From the NCBI RefSeq assembly GCF_002024805.1, contig NZ_CP014337.1, positions 2,232,001 to 2,296,000 of the forward strand: 64,000 bases of DNA, given 5' to 3'. The notes below the pieces were generated by a model. It was not told where the DNA came from. It ran no database searches and saw nothing but the letters and a program-made list of their open reading frames with translations. The translations under genes were made by a program, and so were the position numbers. Every line of letters starts with the position of its first letter. The stretch's first letter is position 1. Shown here in pieces: positions 1 to 8,249 of the stretch. This stretch comes from Elizabethkingia bruuniana. Its GTDB lineage: Bacteria; Bacteroidota; Bacteroidia; Flavobacteriales; Weeksellaceae.

Positions 1-123
1 ATATATAATGACGAATTTGTAACTATAGCTTTAGCTTTCAATAAAGATTTGAAAAACAAAGTTCCGGAATCACCCGAATCGAAAAATATTTTTTTCACAA
101 AGTTGTTTAAAAATACAAAATGA
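1..123 (+). CDS. C-terminal end of an unidentified protein (cut by window edge)
   Basis: Frame 1 is open from the first base and gives 40 residues ending in a lysine/asparagine-rich tail before TGA at 121-123. The stop overlaps the start codon of the next gene as ATGA (120-123), the usual sign of translational coupling in an operon, which is the main reason to believe it is real. The visible residues carry no motif I can assign. The rest of the gene lies to the left of the window. Confidence 0.6.
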   Translation: MYNDEFVTIALAFNKDLKNKVPESPESKNIFFTKLFKNTK

Positions 124-686
124 AATTACGTGAAAAGAAACCTTCTCCTATTTTAATCGATATCCAGAAAGGTTTTCTGGATGAAGACTATTGGGGCGGT
201 AACAGAAATAACAAAAACGCCGAAGAAATAAGTGGTACAATTTTAAATAAATGGAGAGAACTGAGCCTGCCTATATTTCATATCCGGCACAGTTCCACTA
301 ATCCAGATTCAAAATTACATGAAACCAATTCAGGATTTGAATTTAATGAATATGTTCTTCCGCTGGATAATGAACCCATTATTACAAAAAATGTAAACAG
401 TGCTTTTATAGGAACTGATCTGAAAGAGAGACTAGACAGGGAAGGAATAAATACTCTGGTCATTACGGGCATAACGACCAATCATTGCGTATCGACCACT
501 ACAAGAATGGCAGGAAATTATGGCTATGAAACTTATATAATTTCTGATGCCACAGCTGCCTTTGACAGAACAGGAATCAATGGTGAAAGATATGACTCGG
601 AAATAATACATTTAACAGCACTTGCTAATTTGAATGATGAGTTTGCCACAGTATGGAGCTCTGAGAAATTACTAAATGAATTATAG
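120..686 (+). CDS. Isochorismatase-family cysteine hydrolase
   Basis: A 188-residue alpha/beta hydrolase of the isochorismatase/nicotinamidase superfamily. The catalytic triad is readable: Asp14 in LIDIQKGF, Lys90 in TKNVNSAF and Cys123 in TTNHCVSTT, preceded by the usual cis-peptide region ITGITTN. Length matches single-domain members. The family hydrolyses amide or vinyl-ether bonds in small molecules such as nicotinamide, isochorismate or ureidoacrylate; the substrate here cannot be told from sequence. The start overlaps the upstream stop (ATGA), and a Crp/Fnr-type regulator follows after 5 bp, so the two are probably co-transcribed. Confidence 0.88.
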   Translation: MKLREKKPSPILIDIQKGFLDEDYWGGNRNNKNAEEISGTILNKWRELSLPIFHIRHSSTNPDSKLHETNSGFEFNEYVLPLDNEPIITKNVNSAFIGTDLKERLDREGINTLVITGITTNHCVSTTTRMAGNYGYETYIISDATAAFDRTGINGERYDSEIIHLTALANLNDEFATVWSSEKLLNEL

Positions 687-691
687 GCTAT

Positions 692-1267
692 ATGAAAAGC
701 ATTATCCAGCATTTTGGAAAATATTTACCGTTGAATGAAAAAGAATCAGAGGCACTAACAAGTCGTCTGATTGAGAAAAGAATAAAACGCAGACAGTTTA
801 TTCTGCAGGAAGGAGATACCTGTAAATATTTCACGTACATTGTAGAAGGCTGTTTCAAGATGTACGGAGTAGATCATTCCGGAACGGAATACAATCTGAC
901 TTTTGCAGCAGAAGATGACTGGGTTGCTGATATTGACAGCCTGCATAATGAAAAACCCTCCAGGCTTTTTATCGAAGCGATGGAACCTTCGGTAATCTTA
1001 CAAATTTCTAAAGGAGATTTATGGTACTTATATACAAATTTCCCTAAGTTCGACCGTAATTTCCGTGTTATTATTGAGAATAAATATATTGAGCTTCAAA
1101 ACAGATTACTTCTCACTTTCAGTGCAACAGCCTACGAACGTTATGAGAATTTTCTAAAACAATATCCTCATCTTTCCAACAGAGTACCCAATACTCAAAT
1201 CGCTTCTTATTTAGGAATTACTCCTGAATTTCTAAGTAAAATAAGAAATGAAAGAGTACGAAAATAA
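692..1267 (+). CDS. Crp/Fnr-family transcriptional regulator
   Basis: A 191-residue regulator. Residues 1-120 form a cyclic-nucleotide-binding-like jelly roll (FILQEGDTCKYFTYIVEGCFKM), followed by a long dimerisation helix. The C-terminal helix-turn-helix is short (NTQIASYLGITPEFLSKIR). This build is the common Bacteroidota Crp variant found beside oxidoreductases and hydrolases. The effector is unknown, and the residues that bind cAMP in Escherichia coli Crp are not evident. It follows the cysteine hydrolase by 5 bp. Two palindromic TTAAT-AGATTA sites directly downstream (1276-1312) could be its operators in front of the next gene. Confidence 0.88.
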   Translation: MKSIIQHFGKYLPLNEKESEALTSRLIEKRIKRRQFILQEGDTCKYFTYIVEGCFKMYGVDHSGTEYNLTFAAEDDWVADIDSLHNEKPSRLFIEAMEPSVILQISKGDLWYLYTNFPKFDRNFRVIIENKYIELQNRLLLTFSATAYERYENFLKQYPHLSNRVPNTQIASYLGITPEFLSKIRNERVRK

Positions 1268-1275
1268 AGCTACCC

Positions 1276-1312
1276 TTAATCTAGATTAAGACTATTTCTT
1301 AATTTAGATTAT
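1276..1312. promoter_or_regulatory. Tandem palindromic operator candidate
   Basis: A perfect 14-bp palindrome TTAATCTAGATTAA lies at 1276-1289, and a near-copy TTAATTTAGATTAT at 1299-1312. The centres are 23 bp apart, about two helical turns. They lie 24-60 bp upstream of the TAGCTTTG -7 box, where a Crp-type activator or a repressor would bind. Assignment to the neighbouring Crp/Fnr protein is inference. Confidence 0.5.
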
Positions 1313-1335
1313 AGACATTCACCGTTCATTCATCA

Positions 1336-1343
1336 TAGCTTTG
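1336..1343 (+). promoter_or_regulatory. Bacteroidota -7 box
   Basis: TAGCTTTG matches the Bacteroidota -7 consensus TAnnTTTG. It lies 40 bp upstream of the oxidoreductase start at 1384. No clear -33 TTG is present at normal spacing, which fits a promoter depending on an activator at the palindromes upstream. Confidence 0.5.
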
Positions 1344-1383
1344 TATTGTCAGTTTCGACATACAATTTTTAAATATAAACACA

Positions 1384-2043
1384 ATGAACACTACAACAAA
1401 AGTAGCCATTATCGGCTTAGGTAACATCGGAAAAGCTATTGCTTCTGATCTAACAAAAGGTAACTATCCTGTAATTCTGGCATCCAGAGAACTTGGCCAG
1501 GCACAAGAACTTTCATCTCATTTGGGAGCTTCAACAACTCCAATGGAAATAGCAGAGGCTGTTAAAGAAGCTGATGTTATTATTCCCACAATTTATTATG
1601 ATAAAATTAAAGAGTTTCTGAAAACCTATGCTCAGGAGCTTCAGGGAAAAATTATTATTGATGTTTCTAATCCTATTGCTCCTGATGAGAATGGTGGATT
1701 CAAAAAGATTATCAGTGAAAACGAATCTGCCGGAAAAAATCTTTCGGCGCTATTACCACCCAATAGTATTCTGGTAAAAGCATTTGGCACACTAGCAGCT
1801 GCAACATTAACAAATGCAGCATTCAATACACCTGAAAGAAAAGTTCTTTTTTATGCTTCTGACAATATTAAGACTAATAAAGTTGTAGAAGAACTTATTA
1901 CAGCAAGCGGATTTGTTCCGTTCCATATCGGAGGGATTGATCAGGCCATTCGCATTGAAGTATTTGGAGATCTTCATGAATTTGGAGCACTTGGAAAAAC
2001 CGTTACATTGGATGAAGCCAGACAAATAGTAACCAATTCATAA
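1384..2043 (+). CDS. NADPH-dependent F420 reductase-like NAD(P)-binding oxidoreductase
   Basis: A 219-residue protein with an N-terminal Rossmann fold (VAIIGLGNIGKAIASDL, residues 8-24) and ASRE after the second strand, where an Arg suggests NADPH preference. It then reads IIDVSNPIAPDENG and a C-terminal region typical of the F420:NADPH oxidoreductase/NADP reductase-like family. Flavobacteria are not known to use F420, so the name reflects fold, not substrate; a flavin or small carbonyl compound is a reasonable guess. It has its own -7 box and a possible operator upstream, and is followed after 14 bp by an NTF2-like protein. Confidence 0.82.
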   Translation: MNTTTKVAIIGLGNIGKAIASDLTKGNYPVILASRELGQAQELSSHLGASTTPMEIAEAVKEADVIIPTIYYDKIKEFLKTYAQELQGKIIIDVSNPIAPDENGGFKKIISENESAGKNLSALLPPNSILVKAFGTLAAATLTNAAFNTPERKVLFYASDNIKTNKVVEELITASGFVPFHIGGIDQAIRIEVFGDLHEFGALGKTVTLDEARQIVTNS

Positions 2044-2057
2044 TCAATACATGCAAT

Positions 2058-2540
2058 ATGAGAATCTTAGTAATAGCAATTCTGTTATTATCAGCCCAGT
2101 CATGTCAAAATAAAACAGAAATGCAGAGCACCAATCAAAATCAAATCAAAATGGAAAATTCAGCAGAAAAAGCATCAATTGAGAACGTTTTAAATAGTTA
2201 TGGAGATGCTTTAAATACAGCCGATGTAAGTAAGGTATTACAAATATATACACAGGACGGAGTATTTATGCCTACTACCCTTCCTACCGCTACAGGAACG
2301 GAGCAATTGAAAGAATCATACAGCAATATTTTTAAAACCATACGGTTAAATGTAAAGTTTAATATTGAAGAGGTTCTTGTAAATGGAGATGTAGCATTTG
2401 CCAGAACATCTTCAAAGGGAAATGTCATTATAAATGCAACCGATCAATCTATACCTGAAGAAAACAGAGAGTTTTTCTTACTAAAAAAGGAAAATGGAGA
2501 ATGGAAAATATCCAGATATATGTTTAACAAATCTGAATAG
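2058..2540 (+). CDS. NTF2-like/DUF4440 lipoprotein (SgcJ/EcaC type)
   Basis: A 160-residue protein. The N-terminus (MRILVIAILLLSAQSC) is a short lipoprotein signal with Cys16 as lipobox cysteine. Residues 35-155 form an NTF2-like cone: EKASIENVLNSYGDALNTADVSKVLQIYTQDGVFMP, ending FFLLKKENGEWKISRYMFNK. These proteins bind or isomerise small molecules, and the activity here is unknown. It lies 14 bp behind the oxidoreductase, likely in one transcript, and ends at a strong bidirectional terminator. Confidence 0.8.
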   Translation: MRILVIAILLLSAQSCQNKTEMQSTNQNQIKMENSAEKASIENVLNSYGDALNTADVSKVLQIYTQDGVFMPTTLPTATGTEQLKESYSNIFKTIRLNVKFNIEEVLVNGDVAFARTSSKGNVIINATDQSIPEENREFFLLKKENGEWKISRYMFNKSE

Positions 2541-2561
2541 GTTATACAATTAACAAAAAAT

Positions 2562-2595
2562 AAAAAGCCCTCACTTTTTAGCTGAGGGCTTTTTT
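2562..2595. terminator. Bidirectional intrinsic terminator
   Basis: Inverted repeat AAAAAGCCCTCA (2562-2573) and TGAGGGCTTTTT (2583-2594), with a T-run on both strands. It separates the convergent NTF2-like gene and the chitinase-like gene. Confidence 0.9.
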
Positions 2596-2596
2596 A

Positions 2597-3691
2597 TTAA
2601 AATTCAATAGCGTCTAATAATCCATCTTTTGGCGCATCACTGGCAAGTTCCCAGAACATAATACCACCCAGACGTTGCTTTTTGATATAATCGGTTTTTA
2701 TCTTAATCGATTTCTTGTTATCACCGGTAGCAAAAAGCTTTTTCTCTGCATTGAACCAGTAAGGCACTGATGCTGTCGAATCCCAATAAGCCACAAAGCC
2801 ATCGGATTCCATAGTATCTTTATTATTTTTATAATCTTTGCCACTTACAAACTTAGCCGCTTTAAACAAGCCATTATCACTGGTATCTTCAACCTGAAAA
2901 TAACGGGTGTAAAAAGGCACACCAACAACAACTTTACTTAAAGGAAATTTATATTTCCTGAAAAAATCTACAGCTCTGTCTATAGACTCGTCCTGAGATC
3001 TGTTAGAATATAATGCAGACTGATGCCCTGTTTCAGTAGAATAACCATGCACAAGATCGTAGCTCATAAGATTTACGAAATCTAGATATGGATTTACTTT
3101 CTGCCATTCAATAGATTTCTCAAAGAAATCACCAAATCCTCCGGCTGCAAATGTAATCAGTTTAGTCTTTCCCAATTCTTTACGCAACTGTATAACAAGA
3201 TCCGTAAAATTTGGCTTATCCTGATCCTGGTATAAATGCTCAGGTGGTCCTTTTATTGCGGGATATTCCCAGTCTAAATCGATTCCGTCCAGTTTAAAGT
3301 GATCGATAAATGCCTTTGTTGATTTTGCAAATTCTATCCTTTTGTTCTTATCCGAGAATGTTGCAGAACAGGTAAAACATCCTGTCCAACCTCCTAAAGC
3401 GATCATTGTTTTTAGTTTGGGATGCTTTTTCTTTAATTCGGCAAAGGTTTTTAGCATCACAGTGTCTTTTTTCTTGTTGATACTAATCTTTCCTTCATTA
3501 TCCAAATGGGCAAATCCGTAAATAAGGTGGGTAACTTTCTTCAGGTCATACTGCATTAAAGAAGTACTATCCGAAGAAATATAAGCCACTACCTTATATT
3601 GTTTTTGTTGCCCAAAAGCTATATTCAAACTGAATGTAAGAAACAGGAAAAAGACTATTTTCCTAAAAGAAATTGTAAAGTTATCATTCAT
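2597..3691 (-). CDS. Glycoside hydrolase family 18 (chitinase-like) protein
   Basis: A 364-residue secreted protein. A hydrophobic signal segment covers residues 10-27 and ends near AFGQ. The GH18 barrel follows, with strand motif MIALGGW and the catalytic signature DGIDLDWE at 135-142; Glu142 is the proton donor and the Asp residues at 138 and 140 are intact. Later strands read LVNLMSYDL and GGIMFWELASD. It should hydrolyse beta-1,4-linked N-acetylglucosamine polymers such as chitin or related glycans. Length fits a single catalytic domain without a binding module. It is transcribed alone towards the terminator shared with the upstream operon. Confidence 0.92.
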   Translation of the reverse strand: MNDNFTISFRKIVFFLFLTFSLNIAFGQQKQYKVVAYISSDSTSLMQYDLKKVTHLIYGFAHLDNEGKISINKKKDTVMLKTFAELKKKHPKLKTMIALGGWTGCFTCSATFSDKNKRIEFAKSTKAFIDHFKLDGIDLDWEYPAIKGPPEHLYQDQDKPNFTDLVIQLRKELGKTKLITFAAGGFGDFFEKSIEWQKVNPYLDFVNLMSYDLVHGYSTETGHQSALYSNRSQDESIDRAVDFFRKYKFPLSKVVVGVPFYTRYFQVEDTSDNGLFKAAKFVSGKDYKNNKDTMESDGFVAYWDSTASVPYWFNAEKKLFATGDNKKSIKIKTDYIKKQRLGGIMFWELASDAPKDGLLDAIEF

Positions 3692-3757
3692 AATTTTAGT
3701 TTTCCAGACTAAAGATAATGAATTTAAACAAAAACGGAGTAAAAGTAAAAAAATCGC

Positions 3758-3784
3758 AGCCTTGCCAAGGTTTAAAACCTGACA
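3758..3784. repeat. AGCCTTG/CAAGGTTT hairpin repeat, copy 1
   Basis: AGCCTTGCCAAGG followed by TTTAAAACCTGACA closely matches the hairpin at 56634-56666 in the his operon. This copy has lost the tail of its right arm. Confidence 0.55.
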
Positions 3785-3793
3785 TAGCTTTTT

Positions 3794-3934
3794 AGAGTCT
3801 GTTTAAATTCTGATTAAAAAAATATTAGACTTCGACAGGCTCAGCCTGACACTCCTAAAAGGAAGCTATTTTGGACAGGCAATGTCACTCTGAGCCTGTC
3901 GAAGAGTATTAACAATAAAATTTAAACAGGCTCT
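3794..3934. repeat. Nested palindromic dispersed element (about 140 bp), copy A
   Basis: The outer arms are AGAGTCTGTTTAAATT (3794-3809) and AATTTAAACAGGCTCT (3919-3934). The inner arms are a perfect 15-bp pair, CTTCGACAGGCTCAG (3830-3844) and CTGAGCCTGTCGAAG (3890-3904). The whole could fold into one long cruciform. Degenerate relatives occur at 17142-17327 and 47701-47747, so it is a dispersed REP/MITE-like repeat. It has no coding capacity. Confidence 0.75.
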
Positions 3935-4034
3935 TATATCAGATCCATAATTCTTTTGATGCTTTTGTAGCTACATTAACAGGAGCAGATTATTTTTCAC
4001 AATAATTTTCGATGATCAATCTACTCTACAACAC

Positions 4035-4511
4035 CTATAATTCCCATATAGAAACGGTAACTGTATACTCCGCTAAATTGCTGTTGCTGTCTACAGTATA
4101 CCGACCAGTTTTCGGATCCGTTCCGGACTTCATCTTACCCGACATTTTCACATCAAGTTCATATAGAGATCCGTTCTCGCCTTCTTGTTTTCTTATTATA
4201 CCACTGCCTCCATGTTCGGTCTCATAATGCCCCATAAAAGGAACTAGTTTCGGCATTTTGTATTTTTCTCGCAAAAGTTTTTCAATCCTTACATGATCTT
4301 TACCCGCTACGCTATAGTAAGCAGTTGTCATAAGCTGAGAAAGTTCCTTAGGCTCCTCGCATCTTTCAAATTTAAGACCCTTTATAGGCTCTGCATAAGC
4401 TTTTAGCAGATCACACTCAAACGGAGCTTTTGTTAAATCCTTTTGCTGGCCGCTAAAAGCCAAAGGAAGCAATAAACCCAATAACATTAAATAATAGCTC
4501 TTGTATTTCAT
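4035..4511 (-). CDS. Secreted protein of unknown function
   Basis: 158 residues, starting with a clear signal peptide (MKYKSYYLMLLGLLLPLAFSGQQ, cleavage near residue 20). The mature part has two cysteines (FECDLL and FERCEEP), possibly a disulphide, and a C-terminal stretch of alternating polar/hydrophobic residues (YTVTVSIWEL) that looks like beta structure. I recognise no family. It lies 43 bp downstream of the SMI1/KNR4 protein gene on the same strand and may be co-transcribed with it. Confidence 0.7.
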   Translation of the reverse strand: MKYKSYYLMLLGLLLPLAFSGQQKDLTKAPFECDLLKAYAEPIKGLKFERCEEPKELSQLMTTAYYSVAGKDHVRIEKLLREKYKMPKLVPFMGHYETEHGGSGIIRKQEGENGSLYELDVKMSGKMKSGTDPKTGRYTVDSNSNLAEYTVTVSIWEL

Positions 4512-4554
4512 CTTTATTTGAATTTTATACCGATTATCTATTTATATCTGAAAA

Positions 4555-5616
4555 TTAAAACTTACCATTTTCCTGAATAAATCCGAACCTGTTATTACCT
4601 TCGCTTTTAATAATCTCTATTTCTTGCGTTATCACCTCTTCTAGTGAAGAAGCTACTACATTTCTTGTCCAGCCTTCATTCTGTAACTCGATAATCTGTC
4701 CGAAATTACCTTTCTCACTTGGATCTGTATCAATTAGCAGGTAATCACCATTTCGTCCCTCCGCAAAAGGAATCCATTTTGGATTTGCATAGTTAACAGC
4801 TTTGACTTTATCAGAATATCCTTCCTTCATTTCCGCACCTAATACTTCATCATCATTTAAGTCCTGTATTTCTTCCCATTCATCTATAATTTTTTCGAAT
4901 GGTAACAAGTCATAGCTCCAACCATTTACACTAAAGCTAAAAGCCGAAGTTACAGCATTCCATCTTACATTATGCACTTTATAGAAATTTAACAGAACTC
5001 CAGGTAACGGTACCTCCAATTGCACTTCTGTTTCATGCATTTGTCCGGCGGTAATACCATGAGTAAGATTATAATAAGCATTGTCTTCATCTACATATTC
5101 TTTGATGGCAGCAATCCATTTATTCCATAGTACAGCTAAATCTTCGAATCCTGCATCCAGTGGCAGTGATTCCAAAGTCTTTGTCTCTCCTTTTGTATAG
5201 GCTTCTATAGATACTGTATTAAATACTCCGTCTTCTATATCCAGCCATAAACTATGGTTATTAAAAACAAATGCTCCGTTTGGATCATCATCCCACAATT
5301 TTATACGCTTATCTTTATTATTGATATAATATTCTTTTATATCCATTCCATTTAGTAAAAGTTCTCCTGTAAAAACTTTTTCCGGTGAATGCTCATAATC
5401 TTCTGCCTCGAAGACTACATCAACAGTCTCGGCCAAATTTCCTTCCTTAGAGTACGCTTTTAGCCCCAATTCCGACCAGGTATAAACGGTATTATACTCT
5501 CCGGCAAAAACGCGGGCTTTGCCCAGGATATTTTCCAGTTCATTTATAGGCAGCGGAAGAGCTATGGAATTTCCGTTAATATCAAAACTATCAGCTGTGA
5601 AACAAATTCTGGTCAT
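4555..5616 (-). CDS. SMI1/KNR4 family protein with N-terminal DUF7738-like domain
   Basis: A 353-residue cytoplasmic protein. Residues 1-150 form a beta-rich domain beginning TRICFTADSFDINGNSIALPL, of the kind annotated DUF7738. Residues 165-340 carry the SMI1/KNR4 (SUKH) signature: WNKWIAAIKEYV, VPLPGVLLNFYKVHNG-like start, then WIPFAEGRNGDYLLIDTDP and GQIIELQNEGWTRNVVASSLEEVI. SUKH proteins are often immunity proteins against polymorphic toxins, but many are stand-alone and no toxin gene is visible here. An immunity role is therefore only possible. Confidence 0.8.
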   Translation of the reverse strand: MTRICFTADSFDINGNSIALPLPINELENILGKARVFAGEYNTVYTWSELGLKAYSKEGNLAETVDVVFEAEDYEHSPEKVFTGELLLNGMDIKEYYINNKDKRIKLWDDDPNGAFVFNNHSLWLDIEDGVFNTVSIEAYTKGETKTLESLPLDAGFEDLAVLWNKWIAAIKEYVDEDNAYYNLTHGITAGQMHETEVQLEVPLPGVLLNFYKVHNVRWNAVTSAFSFSVNGWSYDLLPFEKIIDEWEEIQDLNDDEVLGAEMKEGYSDKVKAVNYANPKWIPFAEGRNGDYLLIDTDPSEKGNFGQIIELQNEGWTRNVVASSLEEVITQEIEIIKSEGNNRFGFIQENGKF

Positions 5617-5655
5617 ATATACTCTTTTTAGCGAATATAATCATTTAAACACAAA

Positions 5656-5679
5656 AAAGCACCGCTGTTGCGGTGCTTT
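5656..5679 (-). terminator. Intrinsic terminator after rny
   Basis: Stem AAAGCACCGC (5656-5665), loop TGTT, stem GCGGTGCTTT (5670-5679). It reads as a terminator on the minus strand, where the A-tract 5653-5658 gives the U-run. Confidence 0.8.
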
Positions 5680-5711
5680 ATATTTATTATTTCACTGAAT
5701 AACTCAGTCTG

Positions 5712-7283
5712 TTATCTTGCGATATTTACAGCTCTTGTTTCACGGATTACCGTTACTTTTACCTGTCCCGGATATGTCAATTCATTCTGAATTTTCTCGG
5801 AAATATCATAGGAAAGCTGTGCTGCTACATCATCGTTCACTTTACCACTCTCTACCATTACACGAAGTTCTCTACCAGCCTGAATTGCAAATGCACTGGA
5901 TACTCCGTCAAAGCTTAATGCTGCAGCTTCAAGGTCTTTAAGTCTCTGCATATAAGATTCCAGTACCTGTCTTCTTGCACCAGGTCTTGCTCCTGAAATA
6001 GCATCGGCAACCTGAATAATCGGAGATAATAAAGAAGTCATCTCGATTTCATCGTGGTGAGCTCCGATTGCATTAATAACCTCAGGATTTTCACCAAACT
6101 TCTCTGCCCACTGCATTCCTAAAAGTGCGTGTGGAAGCTCAGATTCCTGCTCAGGAACTTTACCTATATCGTGTAATAAACCTGCTCTCTTAGCCAGTTT
6201 AACATTTAGTCCTAATTCTGCAGCCATTGTAGCAGCAATATTTGCTACTTCTCTGGAGTGTTGTAACAAGTTTTGTCCGTATGAAGAACGGTACTTCATT
6301 CTACCTACAATTTTCACTAATTCCGGGTGGAGACCGTGGATTCCTAAATCTAAGATTGTTCTCTTACCTACTTCAATAATCTCCTCCTCGATTTGTTTCG
6401 TTGTTTTGTTTACAACTTCTTCAATTCTTGCAGGGTGAATACGTCCGTCGGTTACTAAGCGGTGTAAAGATAATCTTGCGATTTCTCTTCTTACCGGGTC
6501 AAAACATGAAAGCAAAATAGCTTCCGGAGTATCGTCTACAATAATCTCTACCCCTGTAGCAGCTTCCAAAGCTCTGATGTTACGTCCTTCACGGCCAATA
6601 ATTCTACCTTTAATTTCATCAGATTCGATGTTGAATACAGACACAGAGTTCTCAATCGCCTGCTCTGTACCGATTCTCTGAATAGTCTGAATAACAATCT
6701 TACGAGCTTCGTTTTTTGCATTCAGTTTTGCTTCATCCATTACATTGGTAACAAAAGCCTGTGCTTTGGATTTAGCTTCTCCTTTCATTGCCTCTACCAA
6801 TTCAGCCTTAGCCTCATCAGCAGAATACCCTGAAATCTTTTGTAATAATTCAACTTTCTGAGCAGTAGCAGTAGCCAGTTCCTGCTGGCGAATCTCCATT
6901 TGCTCAATTTTCTTTTCAAGATCCTGATTCTGACGGGTAAGATCTTTCTCTAATTTCCCGACTTTAGAAAGCTCATCATTAAGCTTATTTTCTTTGTCTT
7001 TTGTTCTTTTTTCAGCTTCCTGCATTTTCTTTTCACGCTGCTGAATATTGTTGTCATGCTCGGCTTTTAGTTCAAGAAACTTTTCTTTAGCCTGTACATT
7101 TTTTTCCTTCTTTATACTTTCTGCTTGTACATTTGCCTTTTCTACAAGGTTTTCTGCACTTTTTTTGGCGTCTTCAATAATAAATCGGGCTTTGGAGTTT
7201 AGCGAACTTTTTGATAGTAAAAAGCCAACCAGTGCTCCTATAACGAGGCATAAAATGCCGACAATGATGATAGTGGTTGTCAT
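5712..7283 (-). CDS. rny: Ribonuclease Y
   Basis: A 523-residue membrane-anchored endoribonuclease that initiates mRNA decay. The order of domains is an N-terminal transmembrane helix (residues 4-24), a long coiled coil (about 30-180), a KH RNA-binding domain with [20 protein letters not shown] (about 226-245) and an HD metal-binding domain with LLHDIGK and GAHHDE. Length and order match the Firmicutes/Bacteroidota family (about 520 residues). It lies downstream of zapA, with the 6S RNA between them, an arrangement common in flavobacteria. Confidence 0.97.
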   Translation of the reverse strand: MTTTIIIVGILCLVIGALVGFLLSKSSLNSKARFIIEDAKKSAENLVEKANVQAESIKKEKNVQAKEKFLELKAEHDNNIQQREKKMQEAEKRTKDKENKLNDELSKVGKLEKDLTRQNQDLEKKIEQMEIRQQELATATAQKVELLQKISGYSADEAKAELVEAMKGEAKSKAQAFVTNVMDEAKLNAKNEARKIVIQTIQRIGTEQAIENSVSVFNIESDEIKGRIIGREGRNIRALEAATGVEIIVDDTPEAILLSCFDPVRREIARLSLHRLVTDGRIHPARIEEVVNKTTKQIEEEIIEVGKRTILDLGIHGLHPELVKIVGRMKYRSSYGQNLLQHSREVANIAATMAAELGLNVKLAKRAGLLHDIGKVPEQESELPHALLGMQWAEKFGENPEVINAIGAHHDEIEMTSLLSPIIQVADAISGARPGARRQVLESYMQRLKDLEAAALSFDGVSSAFAIQAGRELRVMVESGKVNDDVAAQLSYDISEKIQNELTYPGQVKVTVIRETRAVNIAR

Positions 7284-7340
7284 ATATATAGTTTAATTTT
7301 CTTTTTTTATTTCCTTTTTTGTTTCTGTTTTTACACCATA

Positions 7341-7512
7341 AAAAAAGCCCACATCAGCTCTATTGATTAGAGTAAACTCCGAATCTACACGATTTGAGCT
7401 GATTTTTACTGTCTGTAATCCGGATAAATCCGGCACGCCATTCAGTAAACATTCGCTCGGCAAATTGTTTGCGTTGAGTTTACCTGCTTGTGTTAGAACT
7501 AATGTAGGCAGT
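7341..7512 (-). ncRNA. ssrS: 6S RNA (flavobacterial 6S type)
   Basis: The gap between zapA and rny, read on the minus strand, folds as a long interrupted hairpin. The closing stem pairs 7499-7508 with 7348-7357 over ten consecutive pairs (two G-U). A second stem pairs GTAAACTC with GAGTTTAC (about 7475-7482 with 7371-7378). A large internal bulge and a terminal hairpin CCGGAT-ATCCGG (7419-7432) follow, and a U-run closes the 3' end (7341-7347). This is the architecture of 6S RNA, which binds housekeeping RNA polymerase by mimicking an open promoter. Location directly downstream of zapA is also the usual ssrS position in many bacteria. Exact ends are estimated. Confidence 0.82.
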
Positions 7513-7528
7513 CGTTAAAAGACGAATA

Positions 7529-7822
7529 TTATAATTCCTCTAATTCGTTTTGCAATAAATTATTCAAATGAATTAACTTTTCATTCGAAATGCTTATATT
7601 CTTTTCGTCGTTAAGTTTATTAATCTCCGCATTGGTACCCAGTCTTAAGGCACACATTGCTAAAGCATCCTGTTTATCATTAACGGCGAAATTCGCTTCA
7701 AATTCCTTTATCATATCCTCTATCTGTTTCCCAACCTTACGCAGTGTTTCTTCCTCAGCTGCGGGAACGTTCAACGGATAGTTTCTTCCGGCTATATTGA
7801 TGGTTATTCTTCTAAAATCCAT
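7529..7822 (-). CDS. zapA: Cell division protein ZapA
   Basis: A 97-residue FtsZ-ring-associated protein. The N-terminal half is the ZapA globular domain (RRITINIAGRNYPLNVPAAEEETLRKVGKQIEDMIKEF), and the C-terminal half is a coiled-coil helix. It bundles FtsZ protofilaments at midcell. Its start codon overlaps the stop of the upstream coiled-coil gene (TAATG at 7822), so translation is probably coupled. The 6S RNA gene lies immediately downstream. Confidence 0.93.
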   Translation of the reverse strand: MDFRRITINIAGRNYPLNVPAAEEETLRKVGKQIEDMIKEFEANFAVNDKQDALAMCALRLGTNAEINKLNDEKNISISNEKLIHLNNLLQNELEEL

Positions 7823-8124
7823 TATATGCCTGTGTTTTGAAGTTGTGCTATACAGGAATCTATCTCTTTTACCAACCTGTTGATGTGGTTTTTCATCAAT
7901 CGGTTATGTTCCGGATTACCTGATATAGCAGACATTAATTTTATTCTTCTCTGTTCTTCCTGTAATTCTTCATTTTTGCTGCTTTCATCTTCATATTTCG
8001 TCCTCAGCTTTTCATATTTATCCGAAAGCTCTGCATATTTTTCTGAAAGATTCTTATAATTAGCTGTTAACCTAAGAATCTTTTTCTCCAGTGATACAAA
8101 ATTGCTTTCTAAATCCTTCAGCAT
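7822..8124 (-). CDS. ZapB-like coiled-coil protein
   Basis: 100 residues, almost wholly predicted coiled coil: LEKKILRLTANYKNLSEK, then heptad-rich KYEDESSKNEELQEEQRR, with a C-terminal helix NRLMKNHINRLVKEID. It is translationally coupled to zapA (TAATG overlap). Small coiled-coil proteins in this position are widely conserved in Bacteroidota and probably act with ZapA at the division ring, in the way ZapB does in Escherichia coli. The functional link is inference from position and structure. Confidence 0.75.
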   Translation of the reverse strand: MLKDLESNFVSLEKKILRLTANYKNLSEKYAELSDKYEKLRTKYEDESSKNEELQEEQRRIKLMSAISGNPEHNRLMKNHINRLVKEIDSCIAQLQNTGI

Positions 8125-8153
8125 TTTCGAAGTTTATAATTCTAACCTAAAAG

Positions 8154-8161
8154 CAAAAGTA
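8154..8161 (-). promoter_or_regulatory. -7 box of the zapB-like/zapA/6S unit
   Basis: CAAAAGTA on the plus strand reads TACTTTTG on the minus strand, matching TAnnTTTG, 30 bp upstream of the first start codon. No -33 element at standard spacing was found. Confidence 0.5.
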
Positions 8162-8249
8162 ACAAATTAATTTAACATTTGTTAATGTTTGCTTCAATTT
8201 TATTTTATCAGCCTATCGCCCCAATAGACAAAGCTGATCTGTTTATTTT

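Larger units (their letters stand above)
3692..4034. other. Gene-free stretch with palindromic repeat element
   Basis: 343 bp without a credible gene. It holds a copy of the AGCCTTG-CAAGGTTT repeat (3758-3784) and a nested palindromic element (3794-3934), described separately. An ORF on the plus strand here (from 4012) is the antisense of the secreted protein gene. Confidence 0.6.

Noticed and set aside
4012-4227. Plus-strand frame over the secreted unknown
   Set aside because: Its body is antisense of the real signal-bearing gene at 4035-4511 and shows no protein-like pattern.
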